From Pirellulales bacterium (GTDB lineage: Bacteria; Planctomycetota; Planctomycetia; Pirellulales; JADZDJ01), in assembly GCA_035656635.1 (NCBI GenBank), contig DASRSD010000048.1:1-47805 (forward strand): a stretch of DNA of 47,805 bases. Reading direction: 5' to 3'. Positions within the stretch are counted from its first letter, which is position 1. Every line of letters starts with the position of its first letter. The position numbers and the translations under genes are program-made. Shown here piece after piece: positions 1-8,323 of the stretch. The notes beneath the pieces were generated by a model. It was given only the letters and a program-made list of their open reading frames with translations. It was not told the origin of the DNA and ran no database searches.

Positions 1-653
1 CGCTTTTCCTCCCACAATTCTGCGTGACTCCCGCCATATCTGCGGCCGATGCACCATCAACTACTTCTCTATTAGCTGCGAACTCCAGCGAACAAGTGAT
101 TAAGCATTCTTTGAACGATAAAACATCGTTCGATTTTCAGGGTGTGCCGCTGCGAGATGTAATGCAATTCATTGCGGACAAGCACCATATCCTGATTCAA
201 ATTGACAACAGCGCCCTCAAAGGGGCTCAGATCGATCCTAGCGCAACTCAGATAACCATGGCGGTAAAAGATATTTCTTTGCGCTCCGCATTGAATCTGC
301 TTCTCTCACAGTACGATCTGGCATTCGTCATCAAAGACGAAGTGCTACTCCTCACGACAAAAGCAAAAGCCGATTCCATGTTCGATACTCGCTTGTACGA
401 CGTTCGCGATTTAGTTGGACACGACTACGATCCCAATGGAACAGCAGATTTTGATTCGCTCATTGACGTTATCCGCTCAACCGTCGATCCGCAAAGCTGG
501 GACAAAGCCGGTGGTCAAGGTTCGTTGGCCACTTTCAACGAGAACGGCGTGTGCGCCCTTGTCATTTGGCAAAATTACCAAGGACACGAACAGATTCAAA
601 ATCTGCTCCAAGAACTGCGGCATCTCAAGCCACAGCGCGCCGTAAATCAGTAG
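1..653 (+). CDS. STN/secretin N-terminal-like domain protein (5' partial)
   Basis: The reading frame is open to the left edge (codons from base 3), so the start and most of a probable signal peptide lie outside the window; the GTG at 24 is only the first start codon inside it. The visible part holds a short beta-alpha-beta STN-type segment (FDFQGVPLRDVMQFI, then ITMAVKDISLRSALNLLL and a VIKDEVLLLTT strand), as in the N-terminal domains of secretins and TonB receptors. A planctomycete-style C-terminal repeat follows (LYDVRDLV, then an LIDVIRSTVDPQSW segment). No secretin barrel follows, so this is probably a periplasmic binding or assembly protein rather than a pore. Exact role unknown. Confidence 0.7.
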   Translation, partial: LFLPQFCVTPAISAADAPSTTSLLAANSSEQVIKHSLNDKTSFDFQGVPLRDVMQFIADKHHILIQIDNSALKGAQIDPSATQITMAVKDISLRSALNLLLSQYDLAFVIKDEVLLLTTKAKADSMFDTRLYDVRDLVGHDYDPNGTADFDSLIDVIRSTVDPQSWDKAGGQGSLATFNENGVCALVIWQNYQGHEQIQNLLQELRHLKPQRAVNQ

Positions 654-698
654 ATTTAGCCGTAATTTCAGTTGCCGTTCGGCTGCGAAATCGTAATT

Positions 699-914
699 TT
701 ATTCAGCTTTAGGCGCCAATTCCTCTGCGAGAAAACCGCAGGTTTTATGCGCGCCGTCACAGAACGGCTTGTTCTTCGAATGACCGCACCGGCATAACGC
801 AATTGCCGGTTTGTTCAGAGGAACCGAGAACGCCTGACCTTGATGGTCAAGCAACGTTATTTCACCTTCGACCAACAAGGGTCCGTTCGGCCGGCACCGG
901 ATAGTAATTGACAT
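699..914 (-). CDS. CDGSH-type iron-sulfur protein
   Basis: This 71-residue protein carries the complete CDGSH (mitoNEET-like) cluster-binding motif near its C-terminus: C41-x-C43, then C52-D-G-A-H56. The family binds a 2Fe-2S cluster through three Cys and one His. The N-terminal half (GPLLVEGEITLLDHQG) is typical of small bacterial single-CDGSH proteins that have a short beta extension before the motif. It probably acts as a cytoplasmic redox or cluster-transfer protein; its partner cannot be read from context. It is transcribed leftward, convergent with the preceding STN gene. Length and motif fit the family well. Confidence 0.88.
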   Translation of the reverse strand: MSITIRCRPNGPLLVEGEITLLDHQGQAFSVPLNKPAIALCRCGHSKNKPFCDGAHKTCGFLAEELAPKAE

Positions 915-1067
915 TTTAATTCGCGAAAAAAAGGATTGGGACGTTCACCGCGGCAGAGCTAAGGCCACGCAGCATGCAACTGCATCATTATCAAATTGCG
1001 ACCGTGTCCGTCAAGTGGCCTAAAAATGAACTTGAATGCCGTACTGTTCCTATGTACACTTCACGCC

Positions 1068-1253
1068 ATGGAAACAACGTTCAAATCCACGCACGGCAAC
1101 CAATTGAAAATCAGCCAGGTAGAAGCGGCTTTGGCCGAATTGCTCGCGGAAACACTGCGCCGTGGTTTTCACGGAAAGGCGTTGCTGGAGCTGGTCATCC
1201 AAGATGGCACAATTCAGCACTTGCGCCGTGCCGTCGAAAGAATTGAGAAATAA
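1068..1253 (+). CDS. Small YezD/DUF2292-like protein upstream of the capsid block
   Basis: A 61-residue protein starting METTFKSTHGNQ. The frame extends upstream to 996, but the region before residue 25 has no homologue-like character, so ATG 1068 is preferred even though no clear Shine-Dalgarno precedes it. The C-terminal half (GKALLELVIQDGTIQHLRR) resembles the short beta hairpin of YezD/DUF2292 proteins (pattern G-x-V-x-I-x-V-x-x-G-x-I-x-x-I), a family of unknown function; this is a recollected resemblance. It precedes a bulged terminator-like hairpin and the prohead protease gene on the same strand, so it may belong to the phage-derived block. Confidence 0.55.
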   Translation: METTFKSTHGNQLKISQVEAALAELLAETLRRGFHGKALLELVIQDGTIQHLRRAVERIEK

Positions 1254-1367
1254 CCTCTGTCGAAAATATTGAATGCGCTGTCTGTCATCGGAAATGAATT
1301 GACCGACCGCTAACACTGTGAATGGTATCGAAAGAGCCGCTGCGCTAAGCCGCACGGTTTCCTTACG

Positions 1368-1407
1368 AGCCCGCGACAGGACTTAAATTCCTGTGCGGGC
1401 TTTTTTT
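1368..1407 (+). terminator. Bulged intrinsic-terminator-like hairpin before the protease gene
   Basis: 5' arm AGCCCGCGACAGG (1368-1380), 9-nt loop, 3' arm CCTGTGCGGGCT (1390-1401), then seven T's. There are 12 pairs with one unpaired G at position 8 of the 5' arm. It lies 22 bases before the ATG at 1430. Two more hairpins with the same plan occur at 3741-3793 and 26802-26839. It may terminate the preceding transcript or act as an attenuator. Confidence 0.75.
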
Positions 1408-1429
1408 ATCGTCGCGAAAGGAACATTCC

Positions 1430-2452
1430 ATGAGCAACCTGTTGCAAGAATATTGCGATTCACGAGGGTTGGCGTTGCGCGTTGACCGCCATGCCGGCGT
1501 GATTCGCGGAATCAAAATTCTCGGCCCTCGCTCCCGCAACGGCAGAAGTTATTTGCCGGATGCCCTGGCCCGCGCCGTTGGATTGTACGAAGGCGCGAAG
1601 GTGAACGTAAATCATCCCAAGGGTCATCCGCTATCGCCACGCGATTATCAGGAGCGGATTGGGGTAATTCGCAACGTACAACATCGCCCAGGCGATGGAC
1701 TGTTTGCTGATTTCCACTTCAACCCCAAGCATCACCTTTCCGAGCAACTTATGTGGGATGCCGAGCACGCGCCGGAAAGCGTTGGTTTTTCCCATAATGT
1801 GCAAGCCCAAACTCGTCGCCAAGGTGAAACCACTGTGATTGAGGATATCTTGCAAGTTCATAGCGTCGATCTGGTAGCTGATCCTGCAACCACGCGCGGA
1901 TTATTTGAGGAATTTGCCACAACAGCGGATGGTTGCTTACAAACCTCGACAGATAGCTCGGCGAAGCCATCTCCTCCCCAATCGATGACTTCGGAAGATA
2001 CGACATTCCCTCTTGCTGTGACGGATCAGGCAGCAAACATAATTTGTGAACTGGAATCTGACTCGTTGGAAACTCATTGCGAAGAGCAAACTACAGAGAT
2101 CACGCGCTTGTGCTCGGAAATTGACCGATTACATGTCAGCCATGCGGCGGACCAACGGCGAACGGTTGTGCAATTGCTCTTGGCGGAATACAAATTGCCC
2201 GATCCAGCTGCAACGGACGCTGCCTCGAAAGCGATTATCAGCGATGCCTTCCTCCGATCGCTGCTCGAAGCGCCCGATGAGCCAACGGTGCGCCGCCTGG
2301 TCGAGGAACGGGCACGTCTGCTGACGCATGCCCAACTTTGGCATAGCAATCCGCGCTCGCCGCATCGGCGTCCCATTTCACGGGATCAAATTACAACGGA
2401 CCGAAAAGGTCCTTTCGATGCCAAGTCATTTGCTCGAGAAATCAGCGTGTGA
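1430..2452 (+). CDS. Phage prohead protease fused to scaffold-like region
   Basis: A 340-residue protein with a good ribosome site (AAAGGA, 8 bases before ATG). Residues about 1-165 look like a capsid maturation protease of the assemblin/S78 fold: H62 in VNVNHPKGH, S117 in ESVGFSHN, and VHSVDLVADPA with H144 where HK97-type enzymes have Glu. The candidate triad is therefore His-Ser-His, as in herpesvirus assemblin. Residues about 200-320 are charged and helical (LESDSLETHCEEQTTEIT and following), as expected of a scaffold that directs procapsid assembly and is then cleaved. The major capsid gene follows 68 bases downstream, the usual phage order. Triad assignment is by eye. Confidence 0.75.
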   Translation: MSNLLQEYCDSRGLALRVDRHAGVIRGIKILGPRSRNGRSYLPDALARAVGLYEGAKVNVNHPKGHPLSPRDYQERIGVIRNVQHRPGDGLFADFHFNPKHHLSEQLMWDAEHAPESVGFSHNVQAQTRRQGETTVIEDILQVHSVDLVADPATTRGLFEEFATTADGCLQTSTDSSAKPSPPQSMTSEDTTFPLAVTDQAANIICELESDSLETHCEEQTTEITRLCSEIDRLHVSHAADQRRTVVQLLLAEYKLPDPAATDAASKAIISDAFLRSLLEAPDEPTVRRLVEERARLLTHAQLWHSNPRSPHRRPISRDQITTDRKGPFDAKSFAREISV

Positions 2453-2520
2453 AATCTGTTTGAATGCTTTGTAGGCATCCGGTTATTGAATCCAACATCC
2501 AATCCCAAAGGAGACTTTCC

Positions 2521-3681
2521 GTGAGCATTAAATATCGCGAACTTAAACGCCGTTACGAATTGGACGGCGCTGCAAAGACCGTTGAACACTTGGCCGAATC
2601 CATCCGCGAAAAACACCTCCGGCCGGAGGACTTTAGTATCCGCGATCTAGCGGAAACATTGATACCGGATGGAGGCCAGTGGGTGCGGATGCTTGATCCA
2701 CGCACCGCGGGTGGAATGAATGTCTTAGAGGCTGCCGACGGAGTGGACGTAACCGCATTCTTAAACATTACCGGTCAGGTAATTTATTCAAAAATCATGG
2801 AGGCATATACGCAGGATGCTTTCGTGATGTCGGCATTGGTGGATTCGGTCCCCACACGTTTCGACGGGGAAAAAATTCCCGGTGTTTCGCGCATTGCTGA
2901 CCAAATCGACGCTGTGCCCCCCGGCATGCCTTATCCGAGTTTGGGGTTCGGGGAAGATTACATCGAAACTCCCTCAACTACCAAACGAGGCTTCATCGTG
3001 CCGGTCACGAAGGAGGCCATTTTCTTCGATCGGACGCATCTGGTGCTCTCGCGTGCGGCAGAAGTGGGAGAAATCCTTGGTCTGAACAAGGAAAAACGCC
3101 TGCTCGATCTGCTCATTGGCGTTACAAACAATTACAAGTGGCGCGGCGTCAATTACAACACCTACCAGTCGTCAACGCCGTGGAGCAACATCGTAACGAG
3201 CAATGCATTGGTGGATTGGATCAACGTCGATGCTGCCGAACAGCTCTTCGCAGATATCCTTGACCCTAATACGGGAGAGCCTGTACTCATTAGTGCCAAC
3301 ACCGTCCTCGTGATGCCTGCGTACCGACACGCCGCACATCGCGTATTCAATGCCGCAGAAATTACGTATACAGCCACTGGCTCCAATACGACGACCACAG
3401 CCGCAAATCCGCTGGGGAACTATCGCGTTGTAGAAAGTCGGCTGGCTTACCGGCGAGTTCTTGCATCGGGCGTCGCATCCTCCGACGTCCAGAAGTGGTG
3501 GTTTATCGGCGATTTCCGGAAGGCCTTTGCATACATGGAAAACTGGCCGATTACGATCACACAATCGCCGCTTGGAAGCGAAGCAGATTTCAATAGCGAT
3601 ATTGTCGTGCGGTTCAAAGCGAGCGAGCGCGGTGCTGCAGCCGTGATTAACCCACGGTATGTAGTAAAGAATACCGGCTAG
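2521..3681 (+). CDS. Phage-type major capsid protein
   Basis: A 386-residue protein. The frame opens at 2464, but AAAGGAG lies 7 bases before GTG 2521, which gives the start MSIKYRELKRRYEL. The N-terminal 60 residues are helical (N-arm/delta-like); the core carries FLNITGQVIYSKIMEAY, FDGEKIPGVSRI, EDYIETPSTTKRGFIVPVTKEA and NKEKRLLDLLIGV, segments I recall from planctomycete phage major capsid proteins. The gene sits directly after the protease/scaffold and before a small post-capsid protein, as in phage head operons. It should form the icosahedral shell. No frameshift or stop breaks the frame, so selection on the protein may persist. Fold class (HK97 or Mu gpT-like HK97) not settled. Confidence 0.8.
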   Translation: MSIKYRELKRRYELDGAAKTVEHLAESIREKHLRPEDFSIRDLAETLIPDGGQWVRMLDPRTAGGMNVLEAADGVDVTAFLNITGQVIYSKIMEAYTQDAFVMSALVDSVPTRFDGEKIPGVSRIADQIDAVPPGMPYPSLGFGEDYIETPSTTKRGFIVPVTKEAIFFDRTHLVLSRAAEVGEILGLNKEKRLLDLLIGVTNNYKWRGVNYNTYQSSTPWSNIVTSNALVDWINVDAAEQLFADILDPNTGEPVLISANTVLVMPAYRHAAHRVFNAAEITYTATGSNTTTTAANPLGNYRVVESRLAYRRVLASGVASSDVQKWWFIGDFRKAFAYMENWPITITQSPLGSEADFNSDIVVRFKASERGAAAVINPRYVVKNTG

Positions 3682-3740
3682 GCCGTAGAACCCACGGCAA
3701 AGCCCGTCAGCCGCATATGAGACGCCGCATTCGATTCCAC

Positions 3741-3793
3741 AGCCCGGCAGGTGCATCTTTTGCCGACGCATCTCCGCCTCACACCTCCGGGCT
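3741..3793 (+). promoter_or_regulatory. Second bulged AGCCCGG hairpin after the capsid gene
   Basis: 5' arm AGCCCGGCAGGTG (3741-3753) pairs with CACCTCCGGGCT (3782-3793): 12 pairs with a single unpaired C at position 8 of the 5' arm. The loop is 28 nt and the tail is GTGTTTTACTTTT. It lies between the capsid gene and the small gene at 3849. It has the same lower stem and bulge position as the hairpins at 1368 and 26802. Terminator or attenuator. Confidence 0.6.
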
Positions 3794-3848
3794 GTGTTTT
3801 ACTTTTCGCATTTTTACACAAGCATCTTCAACGCCCATTAATCATCCT

Positions 3849-4061
3849 ATGACTGACATCGAACAAATCGAAAACATCAGGCAACTGACTTTGTCCCAAA
3901 TAGCCGATTTGCGGGAAAACCCCAAGCCAACCTATACAATCGATGGACAAACGGTGTCCTGGACCGCGTATATTACTTCGTTACAGGAGACCGTCGATTG
4001 GTGCGACGCAAAGCTGCTTGGACTTGCGCCTTTTGAAGTGCGATCTCAGGCCATCACATAA
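3849..4061 (+). CDS. Small post-capsid protein (possible head-completion/adaptor)
   Basis: A 70-residue protein starting MTDIEQIENIRQ; the upstream extension of the frame to 3717 covers the hairpin and is not coding. An N-terminal helix is followed by YTIDGQTVSWTAYITSLQ and TVDWCDAKLLGLAPFEVRS. I recall proteins of this pattern after capsid genes in planctomycete phage-like loci, but no function is established. Size and position suit a gpW/gpFII-like head-completion protein, which is inference. Its 3' end overlaps the convergent regulator gene by 81 bases. Confidence 0.6.
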   Translation: MTDIEQIENIRQLTLSQIADLRENPKPTYTIDGQTVSWTAYITSLQETVDWCDAKLLGLAPFEVRSQAIT

Positions 4062-4661
4062 TTGTCTTGATTCGCTTTCAGCACTCAGCATTCCGTAATC
4101 CGAGATCGCTCCCAAATAATTCTGGACTTCAGATTGATTTTGACCGGGCGAAGCAAGTACCGCACGGTAATAGAGTGATTCCAAAATCGATTCCAGCAAA
4201 TCGGCCTCGCTACTTTCCAAAAGAATTGTCGCTTTCGCCAGTAATTCGCGGCGTCGATTCATGGCGCAGACTGCTGCAAGCGTGCCTTCTTGTGTCAACG
4301 CTCCTCCTGTACCAAAGCGGCTGTATAATTCGTCGAACTCCACGGGTGACCAGCCGCGAAACAATTGCGGATTGGCCGCTATTACTTCATCCACCGTCGG
4401 ATTTGTGCAACGATCGAACAGCCGATGCCGCAGCAATGCCGGGTCTTGAAATAATTCGTCGACGGACACCTTCATGCTATCTGCCAATCGGCGCAGGGTG
4501 CGCGGTTGCGGCCGGCGGCGCCCCGCCAATATCTCTTTAAGCGTGCGGTGATTTAATCGGCTGCGCACCACAAGCTGATGGAATGTTAACCCCTCACGAG
4601 CCATCAGCCGACGAAGGTTCTCCGCATGGGTCGACAGGCAATCACCGTTAAGAGTAACCAT
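3981..4661 (-). CDS. XRE-family HTH transcriptional regulator
   Basis: A 226-residue protein. GAAGGAG lies 4 bases before the ATG at 4661, which decides the start over the longer frame to 4751. Residues about 10-65 form an XRE/lambda-repressor-type HTH (NLRRLMAREGLTFHQLVVRS, LNHRTLKEILAGRRRP, LRRLADSMKVSVDELF). The C-terminal part is helical (PQLFRGWSPVEFDELYSRF and following) and may be a ligand or dimer domain. The gene points at the capsid block and overlaps the small gene at 3849-4061 tail to tail by 81 bases, so the last residues (KRRKSKQLCVAPIDGLL) are antisense to it. A TTGACA lies about 50 bases upstream with no good -10 box. Whether it controls the phage genes is unknown. Confidence 0.7.
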   Translation of the reverse strand: MVTLNGDCLSTHAENLRRLMAREGLTFHQLVVRSRLNHRTLKEILAGRRRPQPRTLRRLADSMKVSVDELFQDPALLRHRLFDRCTNPTVDEVIAANPQLFRGWSPVEFDELYSRFGTGGALTQEGTLAAVCAMNRRRELLAKATILLESSEADLLESILESLYYRAVLASPGQNQSEVQNYLGAISDYGMLSAESESRQLCDGLRSHFKRRKSKQLCVAPIDGLL

Positions 4662-4874
4662 GGGTCTCCTTCGCATACTAAACAAAGGTACACATATCGA
4701 TTTTAGGTTGTCAAGGGGCAAAACAGGCTCATGGCCTACGATATTGCCCAAGTCGATTTCGAATGCAACATCGATTCACGCTGTCCGCGCGCGGTAGTTG
4801 ATTTTATCGCTCGATTGGCGCACTGATGGCGTCGTACAGCATTTGGTTGTCGGTAGGCGTCTTTTGCACGCCTC

Positions 4875-4991
4875 ATGGCCAAACCGGATAGTCCGCGTTT
4901 TCCGCCGGTGACGATTGCATCGCAGGATGGGAATTCGCCATTCCAGGTAACCGGCGTGATTTATGGAAGCAGCAACGTCGATGATAAATGA
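4875..4991 (+). CDS. Doubtful 38-residue ORF behind a start-proximal hairpin
   Basis: The frame starts MAKPDSPRFPPVTIASQDG, continues with PFQVTGVIYGSSNVDDK, and has protein-like composition. A perfect 6-bp hairpin (AGGCGT, 7-nt loop, ACGCCT; 4855-4873) ends one base before the ATG and would hinder initiation. No homologue is recognised; it could be a remnant of a larger gene. Confidence 0.2.
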   Translation: MAKPDSPRFPPVTIASQDGNSPFQVTGVIYGSSNVDDK

Positions 4992-5062
4992 TTAGGCACG
5001 GACGGCTTTGCAACCAGTGTATATGGATTTGTCAAAATGCCGTTTTGCTAGGAGCGCGAACG

Positions 5063-5203
5063 ATGCCTGTAAATTACATTCACCCAATTTTGGGTGCTAT
5101 GTTCGCGTGCATTTGCCTATTTAGTTGCCGAATCCTTTTGTGTCGACGTGCTTCCTCGGCGTCGATCGGGAAACGGCGCCGCATTATCGGCGCACATCAA
5201 TAA
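5063..5203 (+). CDS. Possible small membrane protein
   Basis: A 46-residue frame starting MPVNYIHPILGAM, with one hydrophobic segment (ILGAMFACICLFSCRILLC) and a basic tail (SIGKRRRIIGAHQ), so cytoplasmic C-terminus by the positive-inside rule. AGGAG lies 9 bases before the ATG. No family is recognised. The rest of the 627-base gap between 4661 and 5289 shows no other gene. Confidence 0.3.
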   Translation: MPVNYIHPILGAMFACICLFSCRILLCRRASSASIGKRRRIIGAHQ

Positions 5204-5288
5204 AGGCGCTCTACTTGTTTCCTCGCTGGGTTGCGGCGCCAGTCCCGCGAGAGCATATGTTCTTCACGGCTGAGAAGTCCCCACAGAT

Positions 5289-6809
5289 TTAGTGTGGCGA
5301 GAGGTGGTAGACTTCTGGGCCAACTTCGTGGGTCACCACAGCGCCGAAAAGAGTCATGGGGGTACAATCATAGATCGTCAGCGGCAAAATGCTGCCGATT
5401 TGGCGGCGATTGCCTTCGAAGACGACGATTCGATCACACGAAGTGCGTCCGACAAGTTGCGTCAACATGTCGGAATTATTGACGTTTTTATCAATGTCAT
5501 GTGCGGCACCACGAGCAGGAAATTCCAAAAACACAGAATCTGCGTTAGCATTTGTATTCGGCTGATCGGTGCGATCGAACCGCTGGGAGTGTTTGCTTGG
5601 GCCTTCGACTAATACTTCCACGGTACGGCCGATGAATTGCTGATGATCTTCTTCGCTGATAGCGTTTTGCACGCTCAGAAGTTCATTATTACGGCGCCGC
5701 TTGACTTCATCAGGTACGTCATCGGGCCATAATTCCGGAGCCTTTGTGCCTGGTCGTTCACTGTATTTGAAGATGAAACTGTTTTTAAAACGTGCCTCGC
5801 GGACCAGCGTAACGGTTTGCAGAAAATCTTCCTCGGTTTCGCCGCAGAAGCCGACGATGAAGTCGCTGGTGATAGCTGCATTGGGGACTTGAGCTCGAAC
5901 GCGGAGTAGCATTTCGCAGTACTCTTCCACGGTGTAACCACGCTTCATTCGCTTTAAAACTGCATTGGAACCGCTTTGTGCAGGCACGTGAAAGTATGGG
6001 CAGCACTTGGGCAGATCGCGCACCGCCTGAAGCAGATCGTCCGTCATGTCTTTAGGGAAATTGGTCACAAATTTTAGCCGCACTAGTCCCTCTATGTCGT
6101 GCAGGCGGTAAAGCAAATCGGAGAGGCGCGTGGTAACCGCGATTTCGACATGCTGATAGCTATTGACCGTTTGTCCAAGCAGTGTGATTTCTCGGCAACC
6201 TTCAGCGGCCAATTTTTTTGCTTCGGCCACAATATGCTGCGGGTGCCGGCCTTGTTCGGGGCCACGTACTCGAGGAACGATGCAATAAGTGCAAAACTTA
6301 TCACAGCCGATTTGAATGCGCACGAATGCCTGATATGGCGAAGGGCGCATTTGCGGATCTCGATCTGGATCGTAACTTTCAAAGCTACGTTGGACATCGT
6401 CTCGACTGCCGGTTTTGCGATCCAGGCTTACTTCTAAACGCGGTCCACTGCCGGCCGCAATTCCTTCCAGCAATTGTGGCACCTGATGCAATTGGCCTGG
6501 GCCGACGACCAAATCCACATACGGCGCCCGCTCGAAAATCAAGCGTTGGTCCTTTTGAGCCATACAGCCCAGCACGCCGATAATCTTCCCCGGATTTTTT
6601 TCCTTGGCATGCTTCAGGCGTCCTAAAGCGCTATAAATTTTATCTTCGGCGTGCTGGCGAACGCTGCACGTGTTGAACAGGATGGTATCGGCCTGGGCCG
6701 GAGATTCGGTGAGTTCATAACCCGCTTTGCGCAGCGCAGCGACCACAAGCTCGCTGTCGAGCACGTTCATTTGGCAACCCACGGTCTCGATGTATAGTCG
6801 CTTCGCCAC
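5289..6809 (-). CDS. miaB: tRNA-2-methylthio-N6-dimethylallyladenosine synthase
   Basis: MiaB adds the 2-methylthio group to i6A37 of tRNAs reading UNN codons, using SAM and two 4Fe-4S clusters. The N-terminal UPF0004 domain has C12 (VGCQMN), C48 (NTCSVR) and C82 (LGCMAQ); the radical-SAM motif is C169-x3-C173-x2-C176 (CDKFCTYC), and RVRGPEQGRHP follows. The C-terminal TRAM region is interrupted by a Ser/Asn-rich insert (SKHSQRFDRTDQPNTNANAD and beyond), bringing the length to 506 residues against about 440-475 usually. Start is GTG at 6809 (VAKRLYIETVG). It is transcribed leftward with no close operon partner. Confidence 0.95.
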   Translation of the reverse strand: MAKRLYIETVGCQMNVLDSELVVAALRKAGYELTESPAQADTILFNTCSVRQHAEDKIYSALGRLKHAKEKNPGKIIGVLGCMAQKDQRLIFERAPYVDLVVGPGQLHQVPQLLEGIAAGSGPRLEVSLDRKTGSRDDVQRSFESYDPDRDPQMRPSPYQAFVRIQIGCDKFCTYCIVPRVRGPEQGRHPQHIVAEAKKLAAEGCREITLLGQTVNSYQHVEIAVTTRLSDLLYRLHDIEGLVRLKFVTNFPKDMTDDLLQAVRDLPKCCPYFHVPAQSGSNAVLKRMKRGYTVEEYCEMLLRVRAQVPNAAITSDFIVGFCGETEEDFLQTVTLVREARFKNSFIFKYSERPGTKAPELWPDDVPDEVKRRRNNELLSVQNAISEEDHQQFIGRTVEVLVEGPSKHSQRFDRTDQPNTNANADSVFLEFPARGAAHDIDKNVNNSDMLTQLVGRTSCDRIVVFEGNRRQIGSILPLTIYDCTPMTLFGAVVTHEVGPEVYHLSPH

Positions 6810-6941
6810 GGAAAAAAGTGAATGGAAAAGTGAAAATTAGCGGAAATCTATCAATGCACTAAGAGTTATTTACTGAGATTTCGGATCTTTTGAAAGTTGC
6901 CGCGCCAATGGAGTTTGTCTGGCGATCATCGCCGAAGGAGT

Positions 6942-7148
6942 TTATGCAGCTTCCCGTTTTGCGTTTTCATCGGCCTTATTGCGTCGGGGTTTCTTTGCGA
7001 GTCGATCAGTGAGTTTTCGAACAGTGGCGTCCCGATAAGCCAGCATCATTCGTACCATTGCCGTCACGGCAACATATACCACGATAATCCATAACACCAC
7101 ATCCCAGCGACTGAGGCCATCCATGTCGGTTACCTCTGGTGATTGCAT
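6942..7148 (-). CDS. Small single-span membrane protein
   Basis: A 68-residue protein (60 if translated from the internal Met at residue 9, MDGLSRWD). It has one hydrophobic helix (VVLWIIVVYVAVTAMVRMML) followed by a strongly basic C-terminal tail (KLTDRLAKKPRRNKADENAK), giving an N-out/C-in topology. It lies 85 bases downstream of fmt on the same strand and could be the last gene of a def-fmt unit. No function is recognised; its composition and context suggest a real gene. Confidence 0.55.
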   Translation of the reverse strand: MQSPEVTDMDGLSRWDVVLWIIVVYVAVTAMVRMMLAYRDATVRKLTDRLAKKPRRNKADENAKREAA

Positions 7149-7233
7149 CCCTTCGATCGTTAAACAATTCTAATCGAGGACGGTTTGGCGAGAAAATGGG
7201 AAAACCCGCGATATTTTTCCTTTCGCAAGCATT

Positions 7234-8301
7234 TCACCCCAACAGAGTGCCGGTCGGCAACGGGTGGCCTCGCAGAAATTCTCCGGCCAGCATCGTGCGT
7301 TTTCCAGCGGGTTGAAGCTGCTCGATGCGCAATAATTGCTCACCGCAGGCGACAATAATGTCATTTGCCTGGGCCAATAAAACTGTGCCGGGGCTGCTCG
7401 TTGTGTTGGCGGCGATGTCTGCTCGGTCTTCAACAACTTTCACCCGTTCCAATATCAGTCGCATCGGTTCACCAACCGGGCGCTTCCAAAACGTATAAGT
7501 TTTTGGCCAAGGTTGGAAAGCTCGAACTTGGTTGAAAATTGCGGTTGCTGAGCGAGACCAAATGATAAGGCCGTCTTCTTTTTTAAGTCGAGGCGCTTTG
7601 GTGGCGGATCTGGAGTCCTGCAAGACAGCCCGTGAGGAGACTCCGTGCCGCAGCTGCTTAATTGCCTCTAGGACGGCATTCATCCCTAATATTGCAAGTC
7701 GCGATTCTAATTCCGGCGCTGTCTCCCTTGGATCGATTGCGATACGCCGCTGGATTAAGACGGGGCCAGCATCGAGTTGTTGCGTCATATGAATGACGCT
7801 GACACCGGTCTCAGTTTCGCCGTGGAAAATCGCCCAATTGATCGGTGCGGCTCCACGATATGTGGGTAACAGCGATGCGTGCAGATTAATTCCCCCCAGC
7901 CGTGCCAACCCGAGTGTGTTTTGTGAAAGAATTTGCCCATAGTCGCAGACGGCGAACAAGTCGGCCTTTTGAAATTGTAACCAAGAATGCGCCTCAAGGG
8001 AGTTAACGCTTTCTGGTTCGAAAACATCAATGCTGTGACTTTTTGCGACGGCGCGCATCGGATTTATCGGCGATTTTTCCCGATGGTAAGTCGGCCGGTC
8101 CGGTCGAGTAACCAGCGCGAGAATTTGGTGCCCAGAATCGATCAGCGATTCAAACGTGGGCACGGCGAACGGGCCTGTCCCCATGACGACAAGTCGAAGT
8201 GACGGAAGTGATGCAATGGAATTGGAGCGATCAGATTCGGGTTGCGTGGGAACAGAAGGCAGCGCTTTTGTCCCGGAGCCAATATATGGGTCACGGTTCA
8301 T
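7234..8301 (-). CDS. fmt: Methionyl-tRNA formyltransferase
   Basis: Fmt formylates Met-tRNA(fMet) with 10-formyl-THF. The 355-residue protein shows the N-terminal Rossmann core LRLVVMGTGPFAVPTFESL and the family signature HASLLPTYRGAAPINWAI followed by GETETGVSVIHM. A C-terminal OB-like domain follows (about 250-345: AFQPWPKTYTFW to LLRIEQLQPAGKR). About 35 residues before the core are unusual and Ser/Pro-rich; no good ribosome site marks the ATG at 8301, so the true start may be further in. It lies 22 bases downstream of def, the common def-fmt pairing. Confidence 0.95.
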   Translation of the reverse strand: MNRDPYIGSGTKALPSVPTQPESDRSNSIASLPSLRLVVMGTGPFAVPTFESLIDSGHQILALVTRPDRPTYHREKSPINPMRAVAKSHSIDVFEPESVNSLEAHSWLQFQKADLFAVCDYGQILSQNTLGLARLGGINLHASLLPTYRGAAPINWAIFHGETETGVSVIHMTQQLDAGPVLIQRRIAIDPRETAPELESRLAILGMNAVLEAIKQLRHGVSSRAVLQDSRSATKAPRLKKEDGLIIWSRSATAIFNQVRAFQPWPKTYTFWKRPVGEPMRLILERVKVVEDRADIAANTTSSPGTVLLAQANDIIVACGEQLLRIEQLQPAGKRTMLAGEFLRGHPLPTGTLLG

Positions 8302-8323
8302 TATTAATTAACGAATGTCGGCA

